A stretch of DNA of 64,000 nucleotides from Hyperoodon ampullatus (Eukaryota; Chordata; Mammalia; Artiodactyla; Ziphiidae). Position 1 is the first letter of the stretch, and each line of letters begins with the position of its first letter. The translations under genes and the position numbers were made by a program. The stretch spans positions 70,269,783 to 70,333,782 of the forward strand of contig OX457063.1 in NCBI GenBank assembly GCA_949752795.1, read 5' to 3'. This document shows, piece by piece, positions 50,338 through 60,933 of this stretch. A model generated the notes under the pieces. The model did not search any database and was not told the DNA's origin. It worked only from the letters and a program-made list of their open reading frames with translations.

Positions 50338-53300
50338 TTAGATTCCATATATGTGTGTTAGCATACAGTATCTGTTTTTCTCTTTCTGACTGACTTCACT
50401 TTGTATGACAGTCTCTAGGTCCATCCACCTCACTACAAATAACTTAGTTTCTTTCCTTTTTATGGCTGAGTAATATTCCATTGTATAAATGTGCCACATC
50501 TTCTTTATCCATTCATCTGTCGATGGACACTTAGGTTGCTTCCATATCCTGGCCATTGTAAATAGAGCTGCAGTGAATATTTTGGTACATGACTCTTTTT
50601 GAATTATGGTTTTCCCAGGGTATATGCCCAGGAGTGGGATTGCTGGGTCATATGGTAGTTCTATTTTTAGTTTTTCAAGGAACCTCCATACTGTTCTCCA
50701 TAGTGGCTAAATCAATTTACATTCCCGCCAACAGTGCAAGAGGGTTCCCTTTTCTCCACACCCTCTCCAGCATTTATTGTTTCCAGATTTTTTGATGATG
50801 GCCATTCTGACTTGTGTGAGATGATATCTCATTGTAGTTTTGATTTGCATTTCTCTAATGATTAATGATGTTGAGCATTCTTTCGTGTGCTTGTTGGCAA
50901 TCTGTATATCTTCTTTGGAGAAATGTCAGTTTAGGTCTTCTGCCCATCTTTGGATTGGGTTGTTTGTTTTTTTGATATTGAGCTTCATGAGCTGCTTGTA
51001 TATTTTTGAAATTAATCCTTTGTCAGCGGCTTCATTTGCAAATATTTCTCCCATTCTGAGAGTTGTCTTTTCATCTTGTTTAGGGTTTCCTTTGCTGTGC
51101 AAAAGCTTTTAAGTTTCATTAGGTCCCATTTGTTTATTTTTGTTTTTATTTCCATGTCTCTAGGAGATGGGTCAAAAAGGCTCTTGCTGTGGTTTATGGC
51201 ATAGAGTGTTCTGCCTATGTTTTCCTCTAAGAGTTTGATGGTGTCTGGCCATACATTTAGGTCTTTAATCCATTTTCAGGTTATTTTTGTGTATGGTGTT
51301 AGGGAGTGTTCTAATTTCATTCTTTTACATGTAGTTGTCCAGTTTTCCTAGCACCACTTATTGAAGAGGCTGTCTTTTCTCCACTGAGTATTCTTGCCTC
51401 CTTTATCAAAGATAAGGTGACCATATGTGCATGGATTTATCTCTGGGCTTTCTATCCTGTTCCATTGATCTATATTTCTGTTTTTGTTCCATTACCATAC
51501 TGTCTTCATTACTGTAGCTGTGTAGTATAGTCTGAAGTCAGAGAGCCTGATTCCTCCAGCTCCGTTTTTCTTTCTCAAGATGCTTTGTCTATTTGGGATC
51601 TTTTGTGTTTCCATACAAATTGTGGAATTTTTTGTTCTAGTTCTGTGAAAAATGCCAGTGGTATTTTGATAGGGATTGCATTGAATCTGTAGATTGCTTT
51701 GGGTAGTAGAGTCATTTTCACAATGTTGATTCTTCCAATCCAAGAGCATGGTATATCTCTCTATCTATTTGTATCATCTTTAATTTCTTTCATCAGTGTC
51801 TTATAATTTTCTGCATACAAGTCTTTTGTCTCCTTCGGTAGGTTTATTCCTAGATATTTTATTCTTTTGGTTGCAATGGCAAATGGGAGTGTTTTCTTAA
51901 TTTCACTTTCAGATTTTTATCATTAGTGTATAGGAATGCAAGAGATTTCTGTGCATTAATTTTGTATCCTGCTACTTTACCAAATTCATTGATTAGCTCT
52001 AGTAGTTTTCTGGTAGCATCTTTAGGATTCTCTATGTATAGTATCATGTCATCTGCAAACAGTGACAGCTTTACTTCTTCTTTCCTGTTTTGTATTCCTT
52101 TTATTTCTTTTTCTTCTCTGATTGCTGTGGCTAAAACTTCCAAAACTATGTTGAATAATAATGGTGAGAGTGGGCAACCTTGTCTTTTTCCTAATCTTAG
52201 AGGAAATGGTTTCAGTTTTTCACCAATGAGGATGATGTTGGCTGTGGGTTTGTCATACATGGCCTTTATTATGTTGAGGAAAGTCCCCTCTCTGCCTACT
52301 TTCTGGAGGATTTTTATCATCTCTGGGTGTTGAATTTTGTCAAAAGCTTTCTCTGCATCAATTGAGATGATCATACGGTTTTTCTCCTCCAGTTTGTTAA
52401 TATGGTGTATCACGTTGATTGATTTGTGTATATTGAAGAATCCTTGCATTCCTGGGATAAACCCCCGTTGGTCATAGTGTATGATCCTTTTAATGTGTTG
52501 TTGGATCCTGTTTGCTAGTATTTTGTTGAGAATGTTTGCATCTATGTTCATCAGTGATATTGGCCTGTAGTTTTTTCTTTCTTTGTGACATCTTTGTCTG
52601 GTTTTGGTATCAGAGTGATGGTGGCCTCGTAGAATGAGTTTGGTAGTGTTCCTCCCTCTGCTATATTTTGGAAGAGTTTGAGAAGGACAGGTGTTAGCTT
52701 TTCTCTAAATGTTTGATAGAATTCACCTGTGAAGCCATCTGGTCCTGGGCTTTTGTTTGTTGGAAGATTTTTAATCACAGTTTCAATTTCAGTGCTTGTG
52801 ATTGGTTTGTTCATATTTTATATTTTTTCTGGGTTCAGACTTAGAAGGTTGTGCATTTCTAAGAATTTGTCCACTTCTTACCGGTTGTCCATTTTATTGG
52901 CATATAGTTGCTTGTAGTAATCTCTCATGATCCTTTGTATTTCTGCAGTGTCAGTTGTTACTTCTCCTTTTTCATTTCTAATTCTATTGATTTGAGTCTT
53001 CTCCCTTATTTTCTTGATAAGTCTGGCACATGGTTTATCAATTTTGTTTATCTTCTCAAAGAACCAGCTTTTAGTTTTATTGATCTTGGCTATCATTTCC
53101 TTCATTTCTTTTTCATTTTTTCTGACATGATCATTATGATTTCTTTCCTTTTGCTAACTTTGGGGTTTTTTGTTCTTCTTTCTCTAATTGCTTTAGGTGT
53201 AAGGTTAGGTTGTTTACTTGAGATGTTTCTTGTTTCTTAAGGTAGGCTTGTATAGCTATAAACTTTCCTCTTAGAAATGCTTTTGCTACATTCCATAGGT

Positions 53301-54149
53301 TTTGGGTTGTTGTGTTTTCATTGTCATTTTTTTCTAGGTATTTTTTGATTTCCTCTTTGATTTCTTCAGTGATCTCTTGGTTATTAAGTAGTGTGTTGTT
53401 TGGCCTCCTTGTGTTTGTATTTCTTACAGATTTTTTCCTGTAGTTGTTATTTAGTCTCATAGCATTGTGGTCGGAAAAGATACTTGATATGATTTCAGTT
53501 TTCTTAAATTTACCAAGGCTTCATTTGTGACTCAAGATATCTATCCTGGAAAATGTTCCATGAGCACTTGAGAAGAAAGTATATTCTGTTGTTTTTGGAT
53601 GGAATGTCCTATAAATATCAATTAAGTCCATCTTGTTTAATGTATCATTTAAAGCTTGTGTTTCCTTATTTATTTTCATTTTGGATGATGTGTCCATTGG
53701 TGAAAGTGGGGTGTTAAAGTCCCCTACTATTATTTTGTTACTGTTGATTTCCCCTTTTATAGCTGTTAGTATTTGCCTTATGTATTGAGGTGCTCCTATG
53801 TTGGGTGCATAAATATTTACAATTGTTATGTCTTCTTTTTGGATTGATCCCTTGTTCATTATGTAGTGTCCTTCTTTGCCTCTTGTAATAGTCTTTGTTA
53901 AAGTCTATTTTGTCTGATATGAGAATTGCTACTCCAGGTTTCTTTTGATTTCCATTTGAATGGAATATATTTTTCCATCCCCTCACTTTCAGTCAGTATG
54001 TGTCCCTAGGTCTGAAGTGGGTCTCTTGTAGACAGCATATATACGGGTCTTATTTTTGTATCCATTCAGCCAGTCTATGTCTTTTGGTTGGAGCATTTAA
54101 TCCATTTACATTTAAGGTAATTATCGATATGTATGTTCCTATTACCGTT
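50338..54149 (-). pseudogene. L1-C ORF2, broken
   Basis: This is the endonuclease/reverse transcriptase gene. The usual start ATG is ACG here (54147-54149), while L1-D has an intact ATG at the same place. Endonuclease pieces are open at 53738-53986 and 53521-53859 ([34 protein letters not shown]). RT is best preserved at 51859-52814 in two frames, with catalytic FADD at 52048-52059. The C-terminus (ending HIYGI) is open at 50338-50556. Several frameshifts separate these parts, so no full product is possible. Confidence 0.88.
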
Positions 54150-54506
54150 TCCTTAATTGTTTTGGGTTTGTTATTGTGGTCTTTTCCTTCTCTTGTGTTT
54201 CCTGCCTAGAGAAGTTCCTTCAGCATTTGTTGAAAAGCTGGTTTGGTGGTGCTGAATTCTCTTAGCTTTTGCTTGTCTGTAAAGGTTTTAATTTCTCCAT
54301 CCAATCTGAATGAGATCCTTGCTGGGTAGAGTAATCTTGGTTGTAGGTTTTTCTCTTTCATCAGTTTAAATATGTCATGCCACTCCCTTCTTGCTTGCAG
54401 AGTTTCTGCTGAAAGATCAGCTGTTAACATTATGGGGATTCCTGTATGTGTTACTTGTTATTTTTCTCTAGCTGCTTGTAATATTTGTTCTTGGTATTTA
54501 ATTTTT

Positions 54507-54715
54507 TTTTTTTTTTTTTTTTTTGCGGTACGCGGGCCTCTCACTGATGTGTCCTCTCCTGTTGTGAAGCACAGACTCCGGACGCGGAGGCTCAGCAGCC
54601 ATGGCTCATGGTCCCATCCGCTCCATGGCATGTGGGGTCTTCCCGGAATGGGTCATGAACCCGTGTCCCCTGCATTGGCAGGCAGACTCTCAACCACTGT
54701 GCCACCAGGGAAGCC
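54507..54715 (-). mobile_element. CHR-class SINE, short form (left of doublet in L1-C)
   Basis: Same strand as L1-C. T-run (tail) to 54524, then gcggtacgcgggcc, a reverse B box (gggtcatgaacccg) and the head gggcttccctggtggc ending at 54715. Only eight bases (cggacaaa) separate it from the tail of the next SINE. Confidence 0.93.
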
Positions 54716-54723
54716 CGGACAAA

Positions 54724-54934
54724 TTTTTTTTTTTTTTTTTTTTGCGGTACGCAGGCCTCTCACTGTTGTGGCCTCTCCCGTTTCGGAGCACAGGCTCCAT
54801 TCACGCAGGCTGAGCAGCCATGGCTCACGGGCCCAGCCGCTCCATTGCATGTGGGATCCTCCTGGACCGGGGCACGAACTCGTGTCCCCAGCATCGGCAG
54901 GCAGACTTTCAACCACTGCACCACCAGGGAAGCC
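54724..54934 (-). mobile_element. CHR-class SINE, short form (right of doublet in L1-C)
   Basis: T-run to 54743, gcggtacgcaggcc, head ending at 54934. The outer flanks of the pair match at 13 of 14 bases (ggtatttaattttt at 54493-54506, ggtgtttaattttt at 54935-54948), so one TSD encloses both SINEs. Confidence 0.93.
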
Positions 54935-55531
54935 GGTGTTTAATTTTTGATAGTTTGATTAATATGTGTCCTGGCGTGTATCTCCTTGGATTTATCCTGT
55001 ATGGGACTCTCTGTGCTTCCTGAACTTGATTCCTTTCCCATATTAGGGAATTTTTCAACTCTAATCTCTTCAAATATTTTCTCAGTCCCTTTCTTTTTCT
55101 CTTCTTCTTCTGGGACCCTTATAATTCGAATGTTGGTGCATTTAATGTTGTCCCAGAGGTCTCTGAGACTGTCCTCAATTCTTTTCATTCTTTTTTCTTA
55201 TTCTGCTCTGCATTAGTTATTTCCCCTATTTTATCTTCCAGATCACTTATCCGTTCTTCTGCCTCAGTTATTCTGCTATTGATCCCTTCTAGAGAAATTT
55301 TAATTTCATTTATTGTGTTGTTTATCATTGTTCGTTTGCTCTTTAGTTCTTCTAGGTCCTTGTTAAATGTTCTTATATTTTCTCCATTCTATTTTCAAGA
55401 TTTTGGATCATCTTTACTATCATTATTCTGAAATATTTTTCAGGTAGACTGCCTATTTCCTCCTCATTTGTTAGGTCTGGTGGGATTTTGCTTTGCTCCT
55501 TCATGTGCTGCGTGTTTCTCTGTCTTCTCAT

Positions 55532-56112
55532 TTTGCTTAACTTACTGTGTTTGGTGTCTCCTTTTCACAGGCTGCAGGTTCGTAGTTCCCACTGGTTTTG
55601 GTGTCTGTCCCCAGTGGCTAAGGTTGGTTCAGTGGGTTGTGTAGGCTTCCTGGTGGAGGGGACTAGTGCCTGTGTTCTGGTGGATGAGGCTGGATCTTGT
55701 CTTTCTGGTGGGTAGGTCCAAGTCTGGTGGTGTGTTTTGGGGTGTCTGTGGCCTGGTTTTAGGCAGCCTCTGTGCTAATGGATGGGGTTGTGTTCCTGTC
55801 TTGCTAGTTGTTTGGCATAGGGTGTCCCGCACTGTAGCTTGCTGTTCATTGAGTGGAGCTAGGTTTTGGCGTTGAGATGGAGATCTCTGGGAGATTTTCG
55901 CCGTTTGATATTATGTGGAGCTGGGAGGTCTCTTGTGGACCAGTGTCCTCAATTTGGCTATCCCACCTCATTGGCACAGCCCTGATGCCTGGCTGGAGCA
56001 TTAAGAGCCTGTCCTCCATAGGGCTCAGAATAAAAGGGAGAAAAGAAAGAAAGAAAGAAAGAAGATAAAATAAAATAAAGTTATTAAAATACAAAATAAT
56101 TATTAAGAAAAA
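55532..56112 (-). other. L1-C partial 5' UTR
   Basis: It matches the ORF1-proximal part of the L1-D 5' UTR (58562 to about 59450): the gtgtctgtccccagtggct block, ggtgtgttttgggg, and the aataaaagggagaaaag plus (gaaa)n stretch. The purine tract is only about 25 bp (56040-56064) against almost 300 bp in L1-D. The GC-rich promoter part is missing. Confidence 0.8.
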
Positions 56113-57593
56113 ATATTTTGAGAAGGATAGGTGTTAGCTCTTCTCTAAATGTTTGATAGAATTCGCCTGTGAAGCCATCTGGTCCTGGGCTTTTGTTTGT
56201 TGGAAAATTTTTTATCACAGTTTCAATTTCAGTGCTTGTGATTGGTCTGTTCATATTTTCTATTTCTTCCTGATTCAGTCTTGGCAGGTTGTTCATTTCT
56301 AAGAATTGGTCCATTTCTTCCAGGTTGTCCATTTTATTGGCATAGAGTTGCTTGTAGTAATCTCTCATGATCTTTTGTATTTCTGCAGTGTCAGTTGTTA
56401 CTTCTCCTTTTTCATTTCTAATTCTATTGATTTGAGTCTTCTCCCTTTTTTTCTTGATGAGTCTGGCTAATGGTTTATCAATTTTGTTTATCTTCTCAAG
56501 GAACCAGCTTTTAGTTTTATTGATCTTTGCTATCGTTTCCTTCATTTCTTTTTCATTTATTTCTGATCTGATCTTTATGATTTCTTTCTTTCTGCTAACT
56601 TTGGGGTTTTTTGTTCTTCTTTCTCTAATTGCTTTAGGTGCAGGGTCAGGTTGTTTACTCAAAATGTTTCCTGTTTCTTAAGGTGGGATTGTATTGCTAT
56701 AAACTTCCCCCTTAGAACTGCTTTTGCTGCGTCCCATAGGTTTTGGGTCGTCGTGTCTCTATTGTCATTTGTTTCTAGGTATTTTTTTATTTCCTCTTTG
56801 ATTTCTTCAGTGATCACTTCGTTATTGAGTAGTGTATTGTTTAGCCTCCATGTGTTTGTATTTTTTACAGATCTTTTCCTGTAATTGATGTCTAGTCTCA
56901 TAGCATTGTGGTTGGAAAAGATACTTGATACAATTTCAATTTTCTTAAATTTACCAAGGCTTGATTTGTGACCCAAGGTATGATCTATCCTGGAGAATGT
57001 TCCATGAGCACTTGAGAAAAATGTGTATTCTGTTGTTTTTGGATGGAATGTCCTATAAATATCAATTAAGTCCATCTTGTTTAATGTATCATTTAAAGCT
57101 TGTGTTTCCTTATTTATTTTCATTTTGGATGATCTGTCCATTGGTGAAAGTGGGGTGTTAAAGTCCCCTACTATGAGTGTGTTACTGTCGATTTCCCCTT
57201 TTATGGCTGTTAGTATTTGCCTTATGTATTGAGGTGCTCCTATGTTGGGTGCATAAATATTTACAATTGTTATATCTTCTTCTTGGATCGATCCCTTGTT
57301 CATTATGTAGTGTCCTTCTTTGTCTCTTCTAATAGTCTTTATTTTAAAGTCTATTTTGTCTGAATAAGAATTGCTACTCCAGCTTTCTTTTGATTTCCAT
57401 TTGCATGGAATATCTTTTTCCATCCCCTTACTTTCAGTCTGTATGTGTCTCTAGGTCTGAAGTGGGTCTCTTGTAGACAGCATATATATGGGTCTTGTTT
57501 TTGTATCCATTCAGCCAATCTGTGTCTTTTGGTGGGAGCATTTAGTCCATTTACATTTAAGGTAATTATTGATATGTATGTTCCTATTCCCAT
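56113..57593 (-). pseudogene. L1-D ORF2, endonuclease and RT start, cut off
   Basis: Starts at ATG 57593 (MGIGTYISIITLNVNGLNAP). The endonuclease shows [26 protein letters not shown] and [19 protein letters not shown], so its conserved Glu, Asp and His motifs are visible. One-base loss near 57360 shifts the frame (open pieces 57351-57593 and 56659-57423), and a further shift near 56660 leads to 56084-56662. This ends in the RT segment [19 protein letters not shown], where the element is cut at the L1-C junction. No RT catalytic core is present. Confidence 0.88.
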
Positions 57594-57651
57594 TTCCTTA
57601 ATGGCTTTGGGTTCGTTATTGTAGGTATTTTCCTTCTGTTGTATTTCTTGC

Positions 57652-58561
57652 CTAGAGAAGTTCCTTTAGCATTTGTTGTAAAACTGGTTTGGTGGTGCTG
57701 AACTCTCTCAGCTTTTGCTTGTCTGTAAACGTTTTAATTTCTCCATCAAATCTGAATGAGATCCTTGCTGGGTAGAGTAATCTTGGTTGCAGGTTTCTCT
57801 CCTTCATCACTTTAATTATGTCCTGCCACTCCCTTCTGGCTTGTAGAGTTTCTGCTGAGAGATCAGCTATTATCCTGATGGGAATTCCCTTGTGTGTTAT
57901 TTGTTGTTTTTGCCTTGCTGCTTTTAATATGATTTCTTTGTGTTTAATTTTTGACAGTTTGATTAATATGTGTCTTGGCATATTTCTCCTTGGATTTATT
58001 CTGTATGGGACTCTCTGTGCCTCCTGGACTTGATTAACTATTTCCTTTCCCATATTAGGGAAGTTTTCAACTATAATCTCTTCAAATATTTTCTCAGTCC
58101 GTTTCTTTTTCTCTTCTTCTTCTGGAACCCCTATAATTCGAATGTTGGTGCGTTTAATGTTGTCCCAGAGGTCTCTGAGACTGTCCTCTGTTCTTTTCAT
58201 TCTTTTTTCTTTATTTTGCTCTGCAGCAGTTATTTCCACTATTTTATCTTCCATTTCACTTATCCAATCTTCTGCCTCAGTTATTCTGCTATTGATCCCA
58301 TCTAGAGTATTTTTCATTTGTTGTGTTTTTAATCGATGCTTGATTCATCTTTAGTTCTTCTAGGTCCTTGTTAACTGTTTCTTGCATTTTGTCTATTCTA
58401 TTTCCAAGATTTTGGATCTTGGAAATAGAATCTTGGATCATCTTTACTATCATTATTCTGAATTCTTTTTCAGGTAGACTGCCTATTACCTCTTCATTTG
58501 TTAGGTCTGGTAGGTTTTTATCTTGCTCCTTCACCTGCTGTGTGTTTTTTTGTCTTCTCAT
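57652..58561 (-). pseudogene. L1-D ORF1, one frameshift, with a 21-bp insertion
   Basis: This is the best preserved ORF1 in the window. ATG 58561 (MRRQKNTQQVKEQDKN) begins 90 codons of N-terminal and coiled-coil sequence. After a shift near 58300 the frame 58317-57652 carries the rest of the coiled coil, the RRM (NIRIIGVPEEE) and the C-terminal domain (RIIADLSAETLQARREW ... SFRFDG), ending KELL plus stop at 57652. Relative to L1-C it has seven extra codons (DSISKIQ) in the coiled-coil start, encoded by a 21-bp insertion that makes a perfect 16-bp inverted repeat (58395-58410 / 58416-58431). Confidence 0.88.
58395..58431. repeat. Perfect 16-bp inverted repeat inside L1-D ORF1
   Basis: attctatttccaagat is followed after five bases (tttgg) by its exact reverse complement atcttggaaatagaat. 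L1-C lacks the second arm. Confidence 0.93.
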
Positions 58562-59084
58562 TTTGCTTGTCTTCCTGTGTTTGGGGTCTCCTTTTTTCAG
58601 GCTGCAGATTCGTAGTTCCCGTTGTTTTTGGTGTCTGTCCCCAGTGGCTAAGGTTATTTCAGTAGGTTGTGTAGGCTTCCTGGTGGGGGGGACTAGTGCC
58701 TGTGTTCTGGTGGTTGATGCTCGATCTTGTCTTTCTGGTGGACAGGTCCACGTCTGGTGGTGTGTTTTGGGGTGCCTGTGCCCTTATTATGTTTTTAGGC
58801 AGCCTCTCTGCTAATGGGTGGGGTTGTGTTCCTGTCTTGCTAGTTGTTTGGCATAGGGTGACCAGCACTGTAGCTTGCTGGTCGTTGAGTGAAGCTGGGT
58901 GCTGGTGTTGAGATGGAGATCTCTGGGAGATTTTCCCGCTTGATATTATGTGGAACTGGGAGGTCTCTTGTGGACCCGTGTCCTGAAGTTGGCTCTCCCA
59001 CTTCAGAGGCACAGCACTGACTCCTGGCTGCAGCACCAAGAGCCTTTCATCTACCCGGCTCAGAATAAAAGGGAGAAAAAGTAG

Positions 59085-59370
59085 AAAGAAAGAATTAGTA
59101 GAAGAAAGAAAGAGAGAAAGAAGGAAAGAAAGGAAGGAAGGGAGAAAGAAAGAAAGAAAGGAGGGAGGGAGGGAGGAAGGAAGGAAAGAAAGAAAGGAGG
59201 GAGGGAGGGAGGGAGGAGAGAAAAAGAAAGAGTGAATGGAAGAAAGAAGGGAGGGAGGGAGGAAGGAAAGAAAGAAAAGAAAGACAGGAGGTAGGGAGGG
59301 AGGAAGGAAAGAAAGAGAAAGAAAGAAAGGAGGGGCGGAGGGAGGGAGGGAGGAAGGGAAGGTAGGAAAA
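59085..59370. repeat. Polypurine (GAAA/GGAA/GGGA) tract in L1-D 5' UTR
   Basis: About 285 bp of nearly pure purine on the plus strand, mixing gaaa, ggaa and ggga units in several blocks (gaaagaaaggagggagggaggg recurs in modified form about four times). L1-C has only about 25 bp here. The long open frame across it on the minus strand is a low-complexity artefact. Confidence 0.93.
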
Positions 59371-59535
59371 AAAGAAAGAGAAGATAAAGTAAAATAGAAT
59401 AAAGTATAAAATATAGTAGCGTTATTAAAATAAAAAAGTAATTGTTGAAAAAAAAACGAACGGATAGAACCCTGGGACATATGGTGAAAGCAAAGCTATA
59501 CAGAGAAAACCTCACACAGCATACACATACACATT

Positions 59536-59760
59536 CACAAAAAGAGAACAGGGGGAAAAAAATAGAAAATCTTGCTCTCATAGTCCACCTCCTCAATTTG
59601 GGATGATTCGTTGTAAAAAGAGGAAAAGGGGAAAAAGTCTGAAATCTTGCTCTCAAAGTCCACCTCCTTAATTTGGGATAATTCGTTGTAAAAAGAGGAA
59701 AAGGGGGAAAAATCTTAAATCTTGTCCTCAAAGTCCCCCTCCTCAATTTGGGATGATTCG
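59536..59760 (-). repeat. Three 75-bp tandem repeats in L1-D 5' UTR
   Basis: Units 59536-59610, 59611-59685 and 59686-59760. Each contains (plus strand) an aaaagaggaaaaggggg-type start, tcttgctctcaaagtccacctcc and aatttgggatgattcg. L1-A holds a single related unit (about 2495-2540, minus sequence sense). Because 75 is a multiple of three, one minus-strand frame stays open across all three as a 25-residue repeat. Confidence 0.92.
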
Positions 59761-59869
59761 CTGTCCATTCATGCACTCCACAGACGCAGGGCACATCAAG
59801 CGGAGAGTGGAGCTTTAATCCGCTGCCTCCGAGGCTGCACAGAGAGATTTCCCTGTCTCTTCTCTGCTC

Positions 59870-60750
59870 TCACAGCTCCCGGGTCTCAGCCTTGGACCTG
59901 GCCCCGCCTCTGCGCGTAGGTCGCCGGAGGGCGTCCGTTCTTCGCTCAGACAGGATGGGTTTAAAGGAGCCGCTGATTCGGGGGCTCTGGCTCACTCAGA
60001 CCGAGGGGAGGGAGGGGCACGCAGTGCGGGGCGAGCCTGCGGCAGCAGAGGCCGGCGTGACGTTGCACCAGCCCGAAGCGCTCCGTGCGCTTTCCCGGGA
60101 AAGCCGTCCCTGGATCCCGGGACCCCGGCAGTGGCGGGCTGCACAGGCTCCCCGGAAGGGGGGGTGGACAGTGACCTACGCTCGCACAGAGGCCTTTTGG
60201 CGGCAGCAGCAGCAGCCCCAGCGCCCCACACCCGTCTCCGGGGTCCGCTCCTTTAGCCACGGTTCGCGCCCGTCTCTGGAGCTTCTTTAAGCAGCGCTCT
60301 TAATGCCCTCTCCTCGCGCACCAGGAAACAATGAGGGAAGAAAAAGTCTCTTGCCTCTTCGGCAACTCCAGACTTTTTCCCCGGACTCCCTCCGGGCTAG
60401 CCGTGGTGCACTAACCCCTTCAGGCTCTCTTCCCGCCGCCAGCCCCAGTCCTCTCCCTGCTCTCCGACTGAAACCCGATACCCGAGCCTCAGCTCCCAGC
60501 CCCGCCCGCCCCAGCGGCCGAGCAGACAAGCCTCTCGGGCTGGTGAGTGCCTGAGGGCACCGATCCTCTGTGCGGGAATCTCTCTGCTTTGCCCTCCACA
60601 CTCCTGTTCCTGTGCTCTCCTCTGCTACTCCGAAGCTTTCCCCCTCCGCCACCCGCAGTCTCCGCCCGCGAAGGGGCTTCCAGTGTGTGGAAACCTTTCC
60701 TCCTTCACGGCTCCCTCCCACTGGTGCAGGTCCCATCCCTATTCTTTTGT
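59870..60750 (-). promoter_or_regulatory. CpG-rich core of L1-D 5' UTR
   Basis: This is by far the most GC- and CpG-rich stretch of the window (gcgcgtaggtcgccggaggg, ccccgcccgccccagcggccg). It lies inside the L1 5' UTR and therefore is not evidence for a host gene promoter. In cetacean-type L1 5' UTRs it is the likely promoter and methylation target. Confidence 0.75.
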
Positions 60751-60923
60751 CTGTTTTTTCTTTTTTCTTTTGACCTACCCAGGTATGTGGGGAGTTTCTT
60801 GCCTTTTGGGGGTTCTGAGGTCTTCTGTCAGCGTTCAGTAGGTGTTCTGTAGGAGTTGTTCCATGTGTAGATGAATTTCTGATGTATCTGTGGGGAGGAA
60901 GGTGATCTCCGCGTCTTACTCTT

Positions 60924-60933
60924 CCGCCATCTT
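60924..60933 (-). promoter_or_regulatory. YY1-like site at the L1-D 5' end
   Basis: On the minus strand aagatggcgg lies about 12-22 bp from the inferred 5' end. Human L1 carries a YY1 site (aagatggccg) at nearly the same distance, where it sets the transcription start. The match is by motif and position only. Confidence 0.6.

Larger units (their letters stand above)
54206..55531 (-). pseudogene. L1-C ORF1, broken and split by a SINE doublet
   Basis: It starts at ATG 55531 (MRRQRNTQHMKEQ) and ends in KELL plus TAG at 54206. The RRM region is open at 54940-55188 (NIRIIRVPEEE, KFPNMGKE) and the C-terminal domain at 54206-54430 (LTADLSAETLQARREW). Two minus-strand SINEs at 54507-54934 lie in between, and there are frameshifts in the coiled-coil part. 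In working copies the product is an RNA chaperone of the L1 particle. Confidence 0.88.
49963..56112 (-). mobile_element. LINE-1 (L1-C), complete but for part of the 5' UTR; 3' partner of an L1 dimer
   Basis: On the minus strand: partial 5' UTR (56112-55532), ORF1 (55531-54206), ORF2 (54149-50338), 3' UTR (50337-49963). Without its two SINEs it is about 5.7 kb. Its 5' edge lies in the T-rich part of the 5' UTR (ttcttaataattatttt) and is joined straight to ORF2 text of L1-D. I see no TSD at either edge, and the 3' end lacks a normal A-tail. All ORFs are broken. Confidence 0.85.

Noticed and set aside
58659..59794. Long minus-strand open frames (273 and 244 codons) across the right end of the dimer
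   Set aside because: They run through the polypurine tract and the 75-bp repeats of the L1-D 5' UTR. The serine/leucine/proline-rich sequence comes from low-complexity DNA without stops.
59870..60750. Possible CpG island and first exon of a host gene, with open frames on both strands
   Set aside because: The block lies inside the L1-D 5' UTR: its flanks on both sides match the L1-A 5' UTR. No splice donor followed by a downstream exon is apparent.
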